41,757 nt of DNA from Candidatus Nomurabacteria bacterium (GTDB lineage: Bacteria > Patescibacteriota > Minisyncoccia > Phycocordibacterales > UBA10002): contig CALRDB010000004.1 of NCBI GenBank assembly GCA_943354745.1, positions 1 to 41,757 of the forward strand, given 5' to 3'. Position 1 is the stretch's first letter; every line of letters begins with the position of its first letter. Made by a program: the position numbers and the translations under genes. Positions 25,606 to 34,747 of the stretch are shown one piece after another. Below the pieces are notes generated by a model. That model did not search any database and was not told the origin of the DNA. It worked only from the letters and a program-made list of their open reading frames with translations.

Positions 25606-27402
25606 ATGGAAATTAGAAACATAGCCATCATCGCTCACGTCGACCACGGGAAGACCACTCTTACTGATGCTATTTTGAAGCAATCAGGTGTGAGTAAGGA
25701 AGGGGCCACCATGGACTCAAACGCACTCGAGCTTGAGCGTGGCATTACCATATATGCCAAAAATACTTCCATTCCATACAAGGATGGGAAGATAAACATT
25801 GTGGACACTCCAGGGCACGCAGACTTCGGTTCCGAAGTTGAGCGTGTACTCCGTTCCATCGACTGTGTGCTTCTTGTCGTGGACGCGCAAGAAGGCCCGA
25901 TGCCCCAGACGCGCTTTGTATTAAAGAAGTCCCTAGAGCTTGGTCTTAAGCCGATTGTCATCATTAATAAGATCGACAAGCCCGCCGCCGATCCAGATCG
26001 GACACACGAACAAGTGCTCGAGCTTTTCTTTGAACTTGGAGCGAATGAGGCTCAGGCCAACTTTCCGGTTGTGTACGCTATCGGCAGACAAGGTATTGCT
26101 AAGAAAAATCTAACCGATGATTCAAAAGATCTCACGCCACTCCTCGAAACAATTTGCGAGCATGTTCCGAGTGTAGACACTCCCGAGCTCATTGCAAAAC
26201 CGCTTCGGATGCAGCCGTTTAATTTGGCATACGACAACTTTCTTGGCCGTATGGCGGTTGCGCGTGTCTATGAGGGTGTCGCAAAGCCTGGTATGAACGT
26301 TTTTATACGGAACGCAAAGGGCGAGACTCGCACCGGCAAGATTTTGAAACTGTTTACCTGGAAGGGGATGGAGAAAATTGAAGCTCTTGAGGTGCAGTCG
26401 GGCGACATTACGCTTATTGCAGGACTTACCGATATTGAAATTGGCGAAACTATTTCTTCCGACGAGAACGCGACCGCGCTTCCGCTTATCGCCATTGATG
26501 AGCCAACTATTGAACTTCAGTTTCTTATCAACACCTCACCGTTCGGCGGACAGGACGGAAAATTCGTCACTTCGCGCCAAATCCGTGAGTATCTTGAACG
26601 TGAATTGGAAGTGAACGTGGGACTTAAGGTGGATTTCTCGTCAAATGAATATTTTAAGGTGCTTGGCCGAGGAGAGCTTCATGTCGCTATTTTGCTTGAA
26701 AATATGCGGCGCGCCGGCTATGAGATTCAGGTATCTCAACCTCAGGTCATCATCCGTAACGAAAACGGAGTGAAGCAGGAGCCATTTGAAGAAGTTACCA
26801 TAGATACGCCAGCGGAATATCAAGGTGTTATTATTGATAAATTAGGTCGTCGGGCATTCCAAATAACAGACATCAAAGAGCACGCCGGCAGTATTCGTCT
26901 TACCCTTGAAGGCCCAACTCGCGGAATTCTCGGCTATCGCAATCAGTTTGTGATTGATACGAGAGGCGAAGGCATCATGTCTTCACGTGTTGTCGGCTTC
27001 AAGCCGTACGCAGGCGATATTCAAAAGCGTGTCGTCGGCTCTATGATTTCTATGGCGACAGGAAAGGCTCTTGGTTACGCGCTTTGGGGCTTCCAGGAGC
27101 GTGGCGTCCTTTATATCGGTCCCAGTACGCCTGTCTATGAAGGCATGGTTATCGGCAATACATCAAAGGGAGAACAAATGGAAGTGAATCCGACGAAAGG
27201 GAAACAACTAACTAACGTTCGGGCGTCGGGAACTGATGAAGCAATTGACCTCGTGCCCCCGTATGAGATTACGATTGAACGCGGGCTTGAAGTTATGGCA
27301 GAAGATGAGTATTTGGAAATTACACCGAAAAATGTTCGTTTGCGAAAACAATTTTTGACCGATATTGACCGCGCCAGAGCGAAGCGAAAGGACGTGAAGT
27401 AA
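25606..27402 (+). CDS. typA: Translational GTPase TypA/BipA
   Basis: IIAHVDHGKTTLTDAIL, ALELERGITIYAKNTSI, VDTPGHADFGSEVERVL, NKIDKPAADP, GEGIMSSRVVGFKPYAG. Confidence 0.97.
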   Translation: MEIRNIAIIAHVDHGKTTLTDAILKQSGVSKEGATMDSNALELERGITIYAKNTSIPYKDGKINIVDTPGHADFGSEVERVLRSIDCVLLVVDAQEGPMPQTRFVLKKSLELGLKPIVIINKIDKPAADPDRTHEQVLELFFELGANEAQANFPVVYAIGRQGIAKKNLTDDSKDLTPLLETICEHVPSVDTPELIAKPLRMQPFNLAYDNFLGRMAVARVYEGVAKPGMNVFIRNAKGETRTGKILKLFTWKGMEKIEALEVQSGDITLIAGLTDIEIGETISSDENATALPLIAIDEPTIELQFLINTSPFGGQDGKFVTSRQIREYLERELEVNVGLKVDFSSNEYFKVLGRGELHVAILLENMRRAGYEIQVSQPQVIIRNENGVKQEPFEEVTIDTPAEYQGVIIDKLGRRAFQITDIKEHAGSIRLTLEGPTRGILGYRNQFVIDTRGEGIMSSRVVGFKPYAGDIQKRVVGSMISMATGKALGYALWGFQERGVLYIGPSTPVYEGMVIGNTSKGEQMEVNPTKGKQLTNVRASGTDEAIDLVPPYEITIERGLEVMAEDEYLEITPKNVRLRKQFLTDIDRARAKRKDVK

Positions 27403-27432
27403 CAAGTAGAACGTAAAAAAGAAAGAAGATAT

Positions 27433-27461
27433 GAAAAACCGCCCAAAAGGCGGTTTTTCCA
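27433..27461 (+). terminator. Rho-independent terminator
   Basis: GAAAAACCGCC-CAAAA-GGCGGTTTTTCC. Confidence 0.85.
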
Positions 27462-27510
27462 TACAGACACGTACTTGTACTGAAAATTAAATGTAGTGTA
27501 CTATACGACA

Positions 27511-30500
27511 ATGGAAGAAACTCCGAGAGAGATTTTACCTTTGCAGAATGTAGCGGAAACGCCGTCTTCTTTTACCTACAACTGGAAAGCAGGTGTTGGT
27601 GTGCTTCTTGCACTTGGAATTATAGCGGTTTTGGTCTTTTCACTGTCTGGCGCAGGACGAGGTACTCCACGTGGAGTAGCTGAAGAAACCTACACACTGG
27701 TCCGCGATAAGATTTCAAAGAGTGCAGCCATCGTACTCGCGTTGCCAAAAGGCACCACAATAACACCAGTAGAGGCTGCAGAGAAAGTGAAGTTTGAACC
27801 GGCTGTTGATGGGAAATGGGCTGTGGGAGGAAACGCTCAGGAACTCTTTTTTGAGCCAAGTAAAAAACTAACAGAGGGGAACTACTATACTGTTTCGCTT
27901 CAAACAGCCGATGGAGTTCTTTCCAAGGATTTTCTGGTAGACGATGATCCTAAAATTCTTGCCATATTTCCCCGAGCGAAATCCGAAGCTCCCGAGAATA
28001 GTGAAATCACTATCGTCTTTAGCCGACCGATGGTTCCTCTTACGACACTTGACGCGTTGGATGAACGCGATATCCCGGTTGAGATAACTCCTCTCACAAA
28101 GGGAAAGTTTAAGTGGATTAGCACGCGTAATCTGCAATTCATTCCTGAAACGCATCTTGTCCGCTCTGCCACATACACCGTTACCGTTAAAGACGGTCTT
28201 ACGTCTGTTGACGGGCTACCGGTAAAGGGGATCACCCACACCTTTACGACGAGACCACTCCGGTATACCGATCAGATTCCCGGCGTCGACATGACCGTAT
28301 CTTCGTTTCAGGAAAAACTGAATACGATTATGAATGTTGACTCGTTGCCTCCACCGTTGTCCGACGCAGGACCCGCTTTCCCGGTTACATCTCAACAACT
28401 GTTATATAATCAGCCTTTTACCATCAGCTTTAATCAACCGGTTGATATCGAGCGAACGAAAGGTCAGATTTCAGTTAAGCAAAACGGCAAAAACATTCCA
28501 CTTATCTTCGAGTACGGGAAACGAGCTCTGTATAACGAGGGAAGTAGGAGCGAGAAAGAATATATTGATAAATCGGTTATTTCAATATCTAACGCCTTAG
28601 ATCGGAACGGGCGCGCTCGCTTTTGGGATTTTAACACCTCGTACACCGTCGCAATTCAAAAGGCGTACCCGACCGATGGCGACATTGTTCTTACTGCTGG
28701 CAGATCTTTTGCATTCAATGTTTCTGAGGTAATTAGCGGGATAACCGCGGAGTCCGACCGATCTTCACATGTTACACCGGAGATGTTTGATCCTAAAGGT
28801 ATGTTGATAGTGCGTTTCTATGAAGAAATAAACAAAGACGCCAGTAGTTTTTCGGCACCGCACGTAAAGGCGATCAAGTACCAAGAAAAATGTAAATTGG
28901 ATGATATTGGGAATCAAATATACGTAGATGGGAAATGTGTAGTGGAGCCTGACAGGACGAGTATCTCGATTACTTTTGATTCTGACGCGTTTGTGAACGG
29001 GCAAGCATTTGATCTAACGATCAAGAAAGTCGTGAACAGTGCCGGAATGTCACTTCTCCCTCAGCCAGTAAACTATCCGGTAGTTATTTTTCCAAAACTC
29101 TCGATACGAAAGACGTCTCCCGAAAACGGCACAACAGGAGCAGTCCTGACAAATCTTGTTCTTTGTTCAAACACCCCGATTAAAATGCCGGAGGAAAAAG
29201 ATTTCTATGACAAAGTGAAATCAGTGCTCACTATTGGTAAATGGAATTGGAACGAGTCGTATCGTGTCGACGGCTCAAGCACAACAGGTCCATGTGTGAC
29301 AGGCGAATTTTTGACAACCATTCGTTACGGTCTTATTCCGGAGAGCGCTTACACGCTAAATCTTTCGCTTCAGGACGATTTCGGGCAGGAGGCAAAGAAG
29401 AGTTTGTCATTTTCGAGCGGGAAAATTGCGGAAATGTACCGTCGCATTACTCCGCTTCAGAAGGCATACAATGTGACGTCGCCTGAGCGTACTAAGCTCG
29501 TTTTCGGTATTGAAAATCTTGAGTACGTCAACGTACATATCTGTGAAACGGATGCGCTTACCATGATGAAATACCTCGATCGGGAGAGTGCGCCCAAAGT
29601 CATGCTGGCAGGCGAACAATTGTCGTGTATAAAGGGGTGGACAAAACGAGTTGAGCTTCCCAAGCGGTATTGGACAGTGAACTTTTTTGAATTTAATCTT
29701 GCAGACTACGTACCGAATCCGCTCGGACATTATGTCGTCTCGCTTAGTCATCCCGAATATCGCCAGGCCATTTACGATTATCGAACCGGGAAGAATACAC
29801 CCGGTGTGCTTGTGTATGAACATTCACTTCTTACGGTTACACGATTGGCTGTACAGGAGAAAAAAGTTGAAAGTGACGAGTTTATGCCAGATGTATATCC
29901 GCCACTTACTACAAAAGTTCAACTCGCGAGCAAAGGAAATCTGTATTGGGTAACAGAGTTTGGAACTCTTGCGCCGGTGGTAGGTGCCGATGTTACTGTG
30001 TACCAAAAGGGAGGTATATGGGCATCAGGAGGTAAAACCGACGCGGAAGGTATTGCTCGGACTCCTGTCGCGCACACGGCCACTGCGGCAATCGTGACGG
30101 CAGGCAAAGACAGCGCTATTGTCACGGGCGAAACGGATAAGTTCCAGTGGGCACAGTCACTCGCGTCGGCTCAAAAAACGTATATATACAGCGATCGGCC
30201 TATCTATCGACCGACGGAAGACGTATTCATAAAAGGGCTTTACCGAATTGGATACGACGGTACCTATGAAATTGTTCGAGATCGAAAAGCAGACATCGTT
30301 GTCTACGATAGTCGTGGCGAGAAAGTAACTGAAGGCGAAGCAGATATTTCTGAAAGCGGGACGTTTACGTTTAAACTTACGCTTGGCAAAACAGCTCCCC
30401 TCGGTATGTATCGAGTTGAAGCTCTCGGTGGATACGGTTATTTTGAGGTTCAAGAGTACGTTCCGTCCGCATTCAAAGTAGACGTCACTAGTAGCAAAGA

Positions 30501-33500
30501 AGAGTACATCGCCGGAGAAACCATGAACCTTGGTATTGATGGCGCGTACTATTTCGGCGTCCCGCTTGAAAAAGGAGACACCGTGGAGTACTCGATGCTT
30601 GCACAGGACTACTATTTTGACCGCTACAGTGATGGGTGGTTTGAATTCGGTAAGGGTTGGTATTATGGCGGCGGTGGAGGCTACTACGATCGGTTTTTGC
30701 TGCGCGGAAAAACAGTTCTCAACGAGAAAGGAAAAGCGACCATAACCCAATCACTTGATTTTAAGAAATTCTTTCCAGAGACTGAGCAGGATGAAGGAAG
30801 CGCCGACCGAAGCAAAATCTTTACCGTCAACATCACCGTAAAAAATAAACAAGGACAGAGTGTCTCCTCACGTAAATCACTTATTGTGCACAAAGGAGCG
30901 ATCTATCTTGGTACAAATCTTGAACGACGATATTTCGGCGCCGGTGAACAAAATAAGATTCTATTAAAATCAGTTGATACTACTGGCAAGGGAGTGGGGG
31001 CGAGTGGTATTACAGCGACCATCTCTAGAGTGACGTGGGAATCGTACAAGCGACAGGAAGTTGATGGCCGTTTCTACTATCAGTCGACTCAAAAAAAGGA
31101 GCCGGTGAAAACAATTCGCATGAGCACGAATTCGTCCGGGGACGGGACTGAAGCGTTTTCTCTCGACACAGCCGGTCAATATGAGCTGGAAGTGAAAGGG
31201 GAAGACCGTGCAGGCAACAGAGTGGTTTCCTTACTTGATTTTTACGTATACGGAGCTGGAGTTGTTTCAGTCAAACCGACAAACAACGAAACCTTGGAAC
31301 TCGCGGTAGACAAAAATAAGCTCAAAGTGGGTGATGTGGCGAACGTGGTTATCAAATCTCCCTTTGAGAAAGGGAAAGCGCTGGTAACAATTGAACGCGG
31401 TAGAATATTCGAATATCAAATCGTCGATGTTAACCAAAGTCTCATAAACATCGGTATACCGATAAAGGAGGAGTATCTTCCTAATGTTTATTTTTCTGTG
31501 GTGTTACTTTCACCTCGACCTGAGATTAAGTACGGGCAAGTGCAATTTTTAATCAGTTCGGCGGAGAAGGAACTTTTTATCTCGGTGCATTCCGATAAGA
31601 AGAACTATCTCCCCGGCGAGAAGGTACGTCTTTCGATAGAAGCGAAGGATTCAAGTGGAAAACCCTCGCAGTCTGAAGTATCGGTCGCGGTCGCTGACAT
31701 GAGCGTGCTCGCACTTAAAGGAAATCCGAAAAAAGATCCAGTTTCATTCTTTTATGCTGGATTTCCATTGGGTGTCGCAACTGCATCAAATATTAAAAAT
31801 ATTTTGTATGAGGCGGAAGTGCCGAAGGGTACCAAAGGTGGTGGCGGAGGAGAAGATCTGGCAAAAAAGAAACGCGGAGACTTTCGTAGCACCGCGCTTT
31901 GGCAGGGAGTGGTTCAAACTGACTTGGATGGAAAAGCAGAGGTGGCGTTTACACTTCCTGATAATTTAACCACTTGGCAAAGTGAAGTCGTTGGTATTAC
32001 GAAGGATACAAAAGTCGGTGTTGGCTATTCCGAGCTTGTTGCTCGAAAGGAGGTAATGGTAACACCGCTTAAACCTCGCTTTATCGTCCCCGGAGATACC
32101 TTTAAGCTTGGCGCGAAAGTATTTAATCAATCCGATCAACTCATCCGTTTCAACATTAAGCTAGAAAGCGCAACACTTATCCTTCCTAGCGTGAAGAATG
32201 CGTTTGAAAAAATCAATCCCGGAGAATCGGTCGCAGTGTATTTCGACGCCAAAGCTCCCGAAACCACGGAAAAGGGAAGTCACCTCTTCACTATATCTGC
32301 GGAAGGGGGCGACCTCTTGGATAGCGTTGAAGACAAAATAGCCATAACAAAAAATGATACGTACGAATCGGTCGCAACCTCGTTTTCGACTTCCAAAGAA
32401 AAGGCTAAAGAATATGTATTCTTGCCGGCGAATGTTGTTCCTGATAAAGGAACACTGACCATTACCGCTAACTCGACACTCGCGCTCTATCTTACCGACG
32501 CGCTGAACTATCTTATTTCGTTCCCATACGGGTGTTCTGAGCAAATCGCTAGTAAACTTTCGGCAATTGCTGTTATAAAACGCTCCTACGTTGCGAAAAA
32601 TGATCTCGCTACGTTTGAAAAGATGCGCGTCGAACTCGACGGGCAAAGCTATTCTCCCGACGATCTTATCAATATCGGACTTTCCCGAATCTATTCGAAC
32701 CAGACGCCTGAAGGAGGATTCACGTATTACCAAGGAACTCCTTCAAACTATTACCTTACCGTGCATGTGCTAAACACACTTCTTGACCTCCAAAAAGCAG
32801 GTTATGCCGTGAAATCTGAGGTTCGCCAGCTCGCGGCACGGTTTATCGCAAACGGCGCGCTTTACGACGATGTCTACCGCAAAGATCAGGATCTTGTAGT
32901 GCTCGCTGCGTACGCGCTAGAGCGCTCGAGTGATGTTTCTGGAGTCGTTAATCCTCTCTACCGCAAGGTAGTGGAGATTGCGAACACGAAGAAATTTGTT
33001 CGAGAAACGGGCTCGAATCTTTCGCTTAGCTATCTCGCCCTTCTTCTTTCCTCCGGAAATTATTCAATAGCACTTCGCGATGAGGTACTTTCCGCGCTCG
33101 AAAATCGCTTGACGATTGATAGTCGCGGAGCGTTTTTGAAAACCGGAGACCGGAACGTTCTCTATGGTTACTACGAAACACCGATCAAAGACACGGCTAT
33201 GCTTCTTCGTGTGTGGTCTAGTGCCAAGAAGGACCATGAATTAACCGATAAAGTACTGCGCTGGTTGCAAAAAAGTCGATCAAAGGATGGTTCCTGGGGA
33301 TCAACAAATAACACACTTTCCGCGGTTGAGGCATTAACCGACTATATGGAGTGGAAGAAGGAAGCGGATTCAAAATTTGAGCTTTCGATTTTGCTCGATG
33401 GGGTAGAGAAGAGTAAATTCGCTTTTAACAAAGGGGTAAAAGCACCAACAACTTCGTTGGTTATTCCTATTGCCGACCTCGAGAAGGCAAAAATGCATAC

Positions 33501-34152
33501 GATAGACTTTGTTAAGAAGAACCTTAACGCGCTTGCCAATACTTTCTACTATGACCTTTCCCTTACCTATTTCCTGCCAATAAACTCGGTGCCGGCACGA
33601 GATGAGGGATTTGTTGTTGAACGAAATTTATACGCACTTTCGGATGAGAAAATGGAGCGTCCGCTGAGTGAAGCAAAGGTTGGAGAGGTACTGAAAGGAG
33701 TGCTTCGCATTATGGTCCCAAAGGAACGTCGGTTCGTTGCAGTTGAAGACTTTATTCCCGCAGGCATGGAGCTCGTGAATTTTAAACTTGATACGGAAGA
33801 TCAATCACTTCAGAATGCAGAGTCCCAGTACAAGGTAACGGGGACTATGAGCGGAGGTGGAGGGAAACTTGTGGCTGTGTTTGGAATGGGAGGAGCGGAG
33901 GACCTACCTGATGAGGCCTATAATGAAGTTGTCGCTACTCGTCAGAGATTGTATGCCGATTTTGAAGAAAGTCATGACGATCGTCTGTTCCTGTTTAAGG
34001 AAAATCTCTCTGCTGGGGTTTATGAGTATACCTACTTTATTCGCGCACTTGTTCCTGGCCTCTTCCACCATCTTCCCGCCGTCGCAAGCGAACTCTATTT
34101 CCCCGAAAACTTCGGCCGCACAAAAGGTGAATACTTTACCGTTACGCAGTAA
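27511..34152 (+). CDS. Alpha-2-macroglobulin family protein with thioester motif (about 2213 aa, N-terminal TM anchor)
   Basis: Repeated Ig-like/MG domains (SDRPIYRPTEDVFIKGLYR), LTTWQSEVVGITKDTKVG, thioester PYGCSEQIASKLSAIAVIKR, C-terminal FVAVEDFIPAGMELVN; TACTAT-N6-ATG. Confidence 0.95.
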   Translation: MEETPREILPLQNVAETPSSFTYNWKAGVGVLLALGIIAVLVFSLSGAGRGTPRGVAEETYTLVRDKISKSAAIVLALPKGTTITPVEAAEKVKFEPAVDGKWAVGGNAQELFFEPSKKLTEGNYYTVSLQTADGVLSKDFLVDDDPKILAIFPRAKSEAPENSEITIVFSRPMVPLTTLDALDERDIPVEITPLTKGKFKWISTRNLQFIPETHLVRSATYTVTVKDGLTSVDGLPVKGITHTFTTRPLRYTDQIPGVDMTVSSFQEKLNTIMNVDSLPPPLSDAGPAFPVTSQQLLYNQPFTISFNQPVDIERTKGQISVKQNGKNIPLIFEYGKRALYNEGSRSEKEYIDKSVISISNALDRNGRARFWDFNTSYTVAIQKAYPTDGDIVLTAGRSFAFNVSEVISGITAESDRSSHVTPEMFDPKGMLIVRFYEEINKDASSFSAPHVKAIKYQEKCKLDDIGNQIYVDGKCVVEPDRTSISITFDSDAFVNGQAFDLTIKKVVNSAGMSLLPQPVNYPVVIFPKLSIRKTSPENGTTGAVLTNLVLCSNTPIKMPEEKDFYDKVKSVLTIGKWNWNESYRVDGSSTTGPCVTGEFLTTIRYGLIPESAYTLNLSLQDDFGQEAKKSLSFSSGKIAEMYRRITPLQKAYNVTSPERTKLVFGIENLEYVNVHICETDALTMMKYLDRESAPKVMLAGEQLSCIKGWTKRVELPKRYWTVNFFEFNLADYVPNPLGHYVVSLSHPEYRQAIYDYRTGKNTPGVLVYEHSLLTVTRLAVQEKKVESDEFMPDVYPPLTTKVQLASKGNLYWVTEFGTLAPVVGADVTVYQKGGIWASGGKTDAEGIARTPVAHTATAAIVTAGKDSAIVTGETDKFQWAQSLASAQKTYIYSDRPIYRPTEDVFIKGLYRIGYDGTYEIVRDRKADIVVYDSRGEKVTEGEADISESGTFTFKLTLGKTAPLGMYRVEALGGYGYFEVQEYVPSAFKVDVTSSKEEYIAGETMNLGIDGAYYFGVPLEKGDTVEYSMLAQDYYFDRYSDGWFEFGKGWYYGGGGGYYDRFLLRGKTVLNEKGKATITQSLDFKKFFPETEQDEGSADRSKIFTVNITVKNKQGQSVSSRKSLIVHKGAIYLGTNLERRYFGAGEQNKILLKSVDTTGKGVGASGITATISRVTWESYKRQEVDGRFYYQSTQKKEPVKTIRMSTNSSGDGTEAFSLDTAGQYELEVKGEDRAGNRVVSLLDFYVYGAGVVSVKPTNNETLELAVDKNKLKVGDVANVVIKSPFEKGKALVTIERGRIFEYQIVDVNQSLINIGIPIKEEYLPNVYFSVVLLSPRPEIKYGQVQFLISSAEKELFISVHSDKKNYLPGEKVRLSIEAKDSSGKPSQSEVSVAVADMSVLALKGNPKKDPVSFFYAGFPLGVATASNIKNILYEAEVPKGTKGGGGGEDLAKKKRGDFRSTALWQGVVQTDLDGKAEVAFTLPDNLTTWQSEVVGITKDTKVGVGYSELVARKEVMVTPLKPRFIVPGDTFKLGAKVFNQSDQLIRFNIKLESATLILPSVKNAFEKINPGESVAVYFDAKAPETTEKGSHLFTISAEGGDLLDSVEDKIAITKNDTYESVATSFSTSKEKAKEYVFLPANVVPDKGTLTITANSTLALYLTDALNYLISFPYGCSEQIASKLSAIAVIKRSYVAKNDLATFEKMRVELDGQSYSPDDLINIGLSRIYSNQTPEGGFTYYQGTPSNYYLTVHVLNTLLDLQKAGYAVKSEVRQLAARFIANGALYDDVYRKDQDLVVLAAYALERSSDVSGVVNPLYRKVVEIANTKKFVRETGSNLSLSYLALLLSSGNYSIALRDEVLSALENRLTIDSRGAFLKTGDRNVLYGYYETPIKDTAMLLRVWSSAKKDHELTDKVLRWLQKSRSKDGSWGSTNNTLSAVEALTDYMEWKKEADSKFELSILLDGVEKSKFAFNKGVKAPTTSLVIPIADLEKAKMHTIDFVKKNLNALANTFYYDLSLTYFLPINSVPARDEGFVVERNLYALSDEKMERPLSEAKVGEVLKGVLRIMVPKERRFVAVEDFIPAGMELVNFKLDTEDQSLQNAESQYKVTGTMSGGGGKLVAVFGMGGAEDLPDEAYNEVVATRQRLYADFEESHDDRLFLFKENLSAGVYEYTYFIRALVPGLFHHLPAVASELYFPENFGRTKGEYFTVTQ

Positions 34153-34197
34153 AACAGCATAGCTCTCTGCATCGATCCGACCTTCTTCACATCTGAA

Positions 34198-34222
34198 ATC
34201 CTTTCATACTTTAAAGTATAGA
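34198..34222. promoter_or_regulatory. Operator-like palindrome overlapping the likely -10 of the YerC-like gene
   Basis: ATCCTTTCATACTTTAAAGTAT shared exactly (22 nt) with the downstream palindrome; TATAGA (34217-34222)-N8-ATG. Confidence 0.65.
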
Positions 34223-34230
34223 AGTAATGC

Positions 34231-34695
34231 ATGCCGAGATCTAAGCCACAACAGCTTGAAACTAAGGAAAGGTATACACTCCTGAATGAGTTTTGGACAA
34301 CTATCGCCTTGCTTGAAAATGTTGATGAGATAAAGAATTTCTTTAAGGACCTACTTAGTGAAACTGAGGCTCTTATGCTTGCTCGAAGATTTAGGATAGC
34401 TCAGCTTATTTATGCAGGATGGAGTTATGAGAAAATTGAAAAATCCCTGCATACCTCCACTGCGACAATCGCCACTGTGCACTCGTGGCTTGATGGCGGT
34501 TTCGGAGGATATATAGGAGGAATGGCTCGGTTAAAAGTCGAGTTAAAGCGGCAAGAGTCAATCCAGACCAAAAAAAAGCAGGCCACAGATCCGTCATCTT
34601 TTGAATATTTAAAGAAAAAATACCCATTGCATTTCCTGTTGTTTAATATAGCTGATGATGTTAAATACCGCCTTCCCAAACGATTACGAAAGTAA
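34231..34695 (+). CDS. TrpR/YerC-YecD-like HTH regulator
   Basis: FFKDLLSETEALMLARRFRIAQLIYAGWSYEKIEKSLHTSTATIATVHSWLDGGFGGY. Confidence 0.88.
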   Translation: MPRSKPQQLETKERYTLLNEFWTTIALLENVDEIKNFFKDLLSETEALMLARRFRIAQLIYAGWSYEKIEKSLHTSTATIATVHSWLDGGFGGYIGGMARLKVELKRQESIQTKKKQATDPSSFEYLKKKYPLHFLLFNIADDVKYRLPKRLRK

Positions 34696-34737
34696 TTGTA
34701 TATCCTTTCATACTTTAAAGTATGAAAGGATATACAA
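34696..34737. repeat. 42-bp perfect palindrome directly after the yerC-like stop codon
   Basis: TTGTATATCCTTTCATACTTT|AAAGTATGAAAGGATATACAA, 21-bp arms, no spacer. Confidence 0.85.
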
Positions 34738-34747
34738 AAGGGAGGTG

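Noticed and set aside
32161-32733. 190-aa - strand ORF within alpha-2-macroglobulin
   Set aside because: Shadow ORF opposite a continuous conserved coding region.
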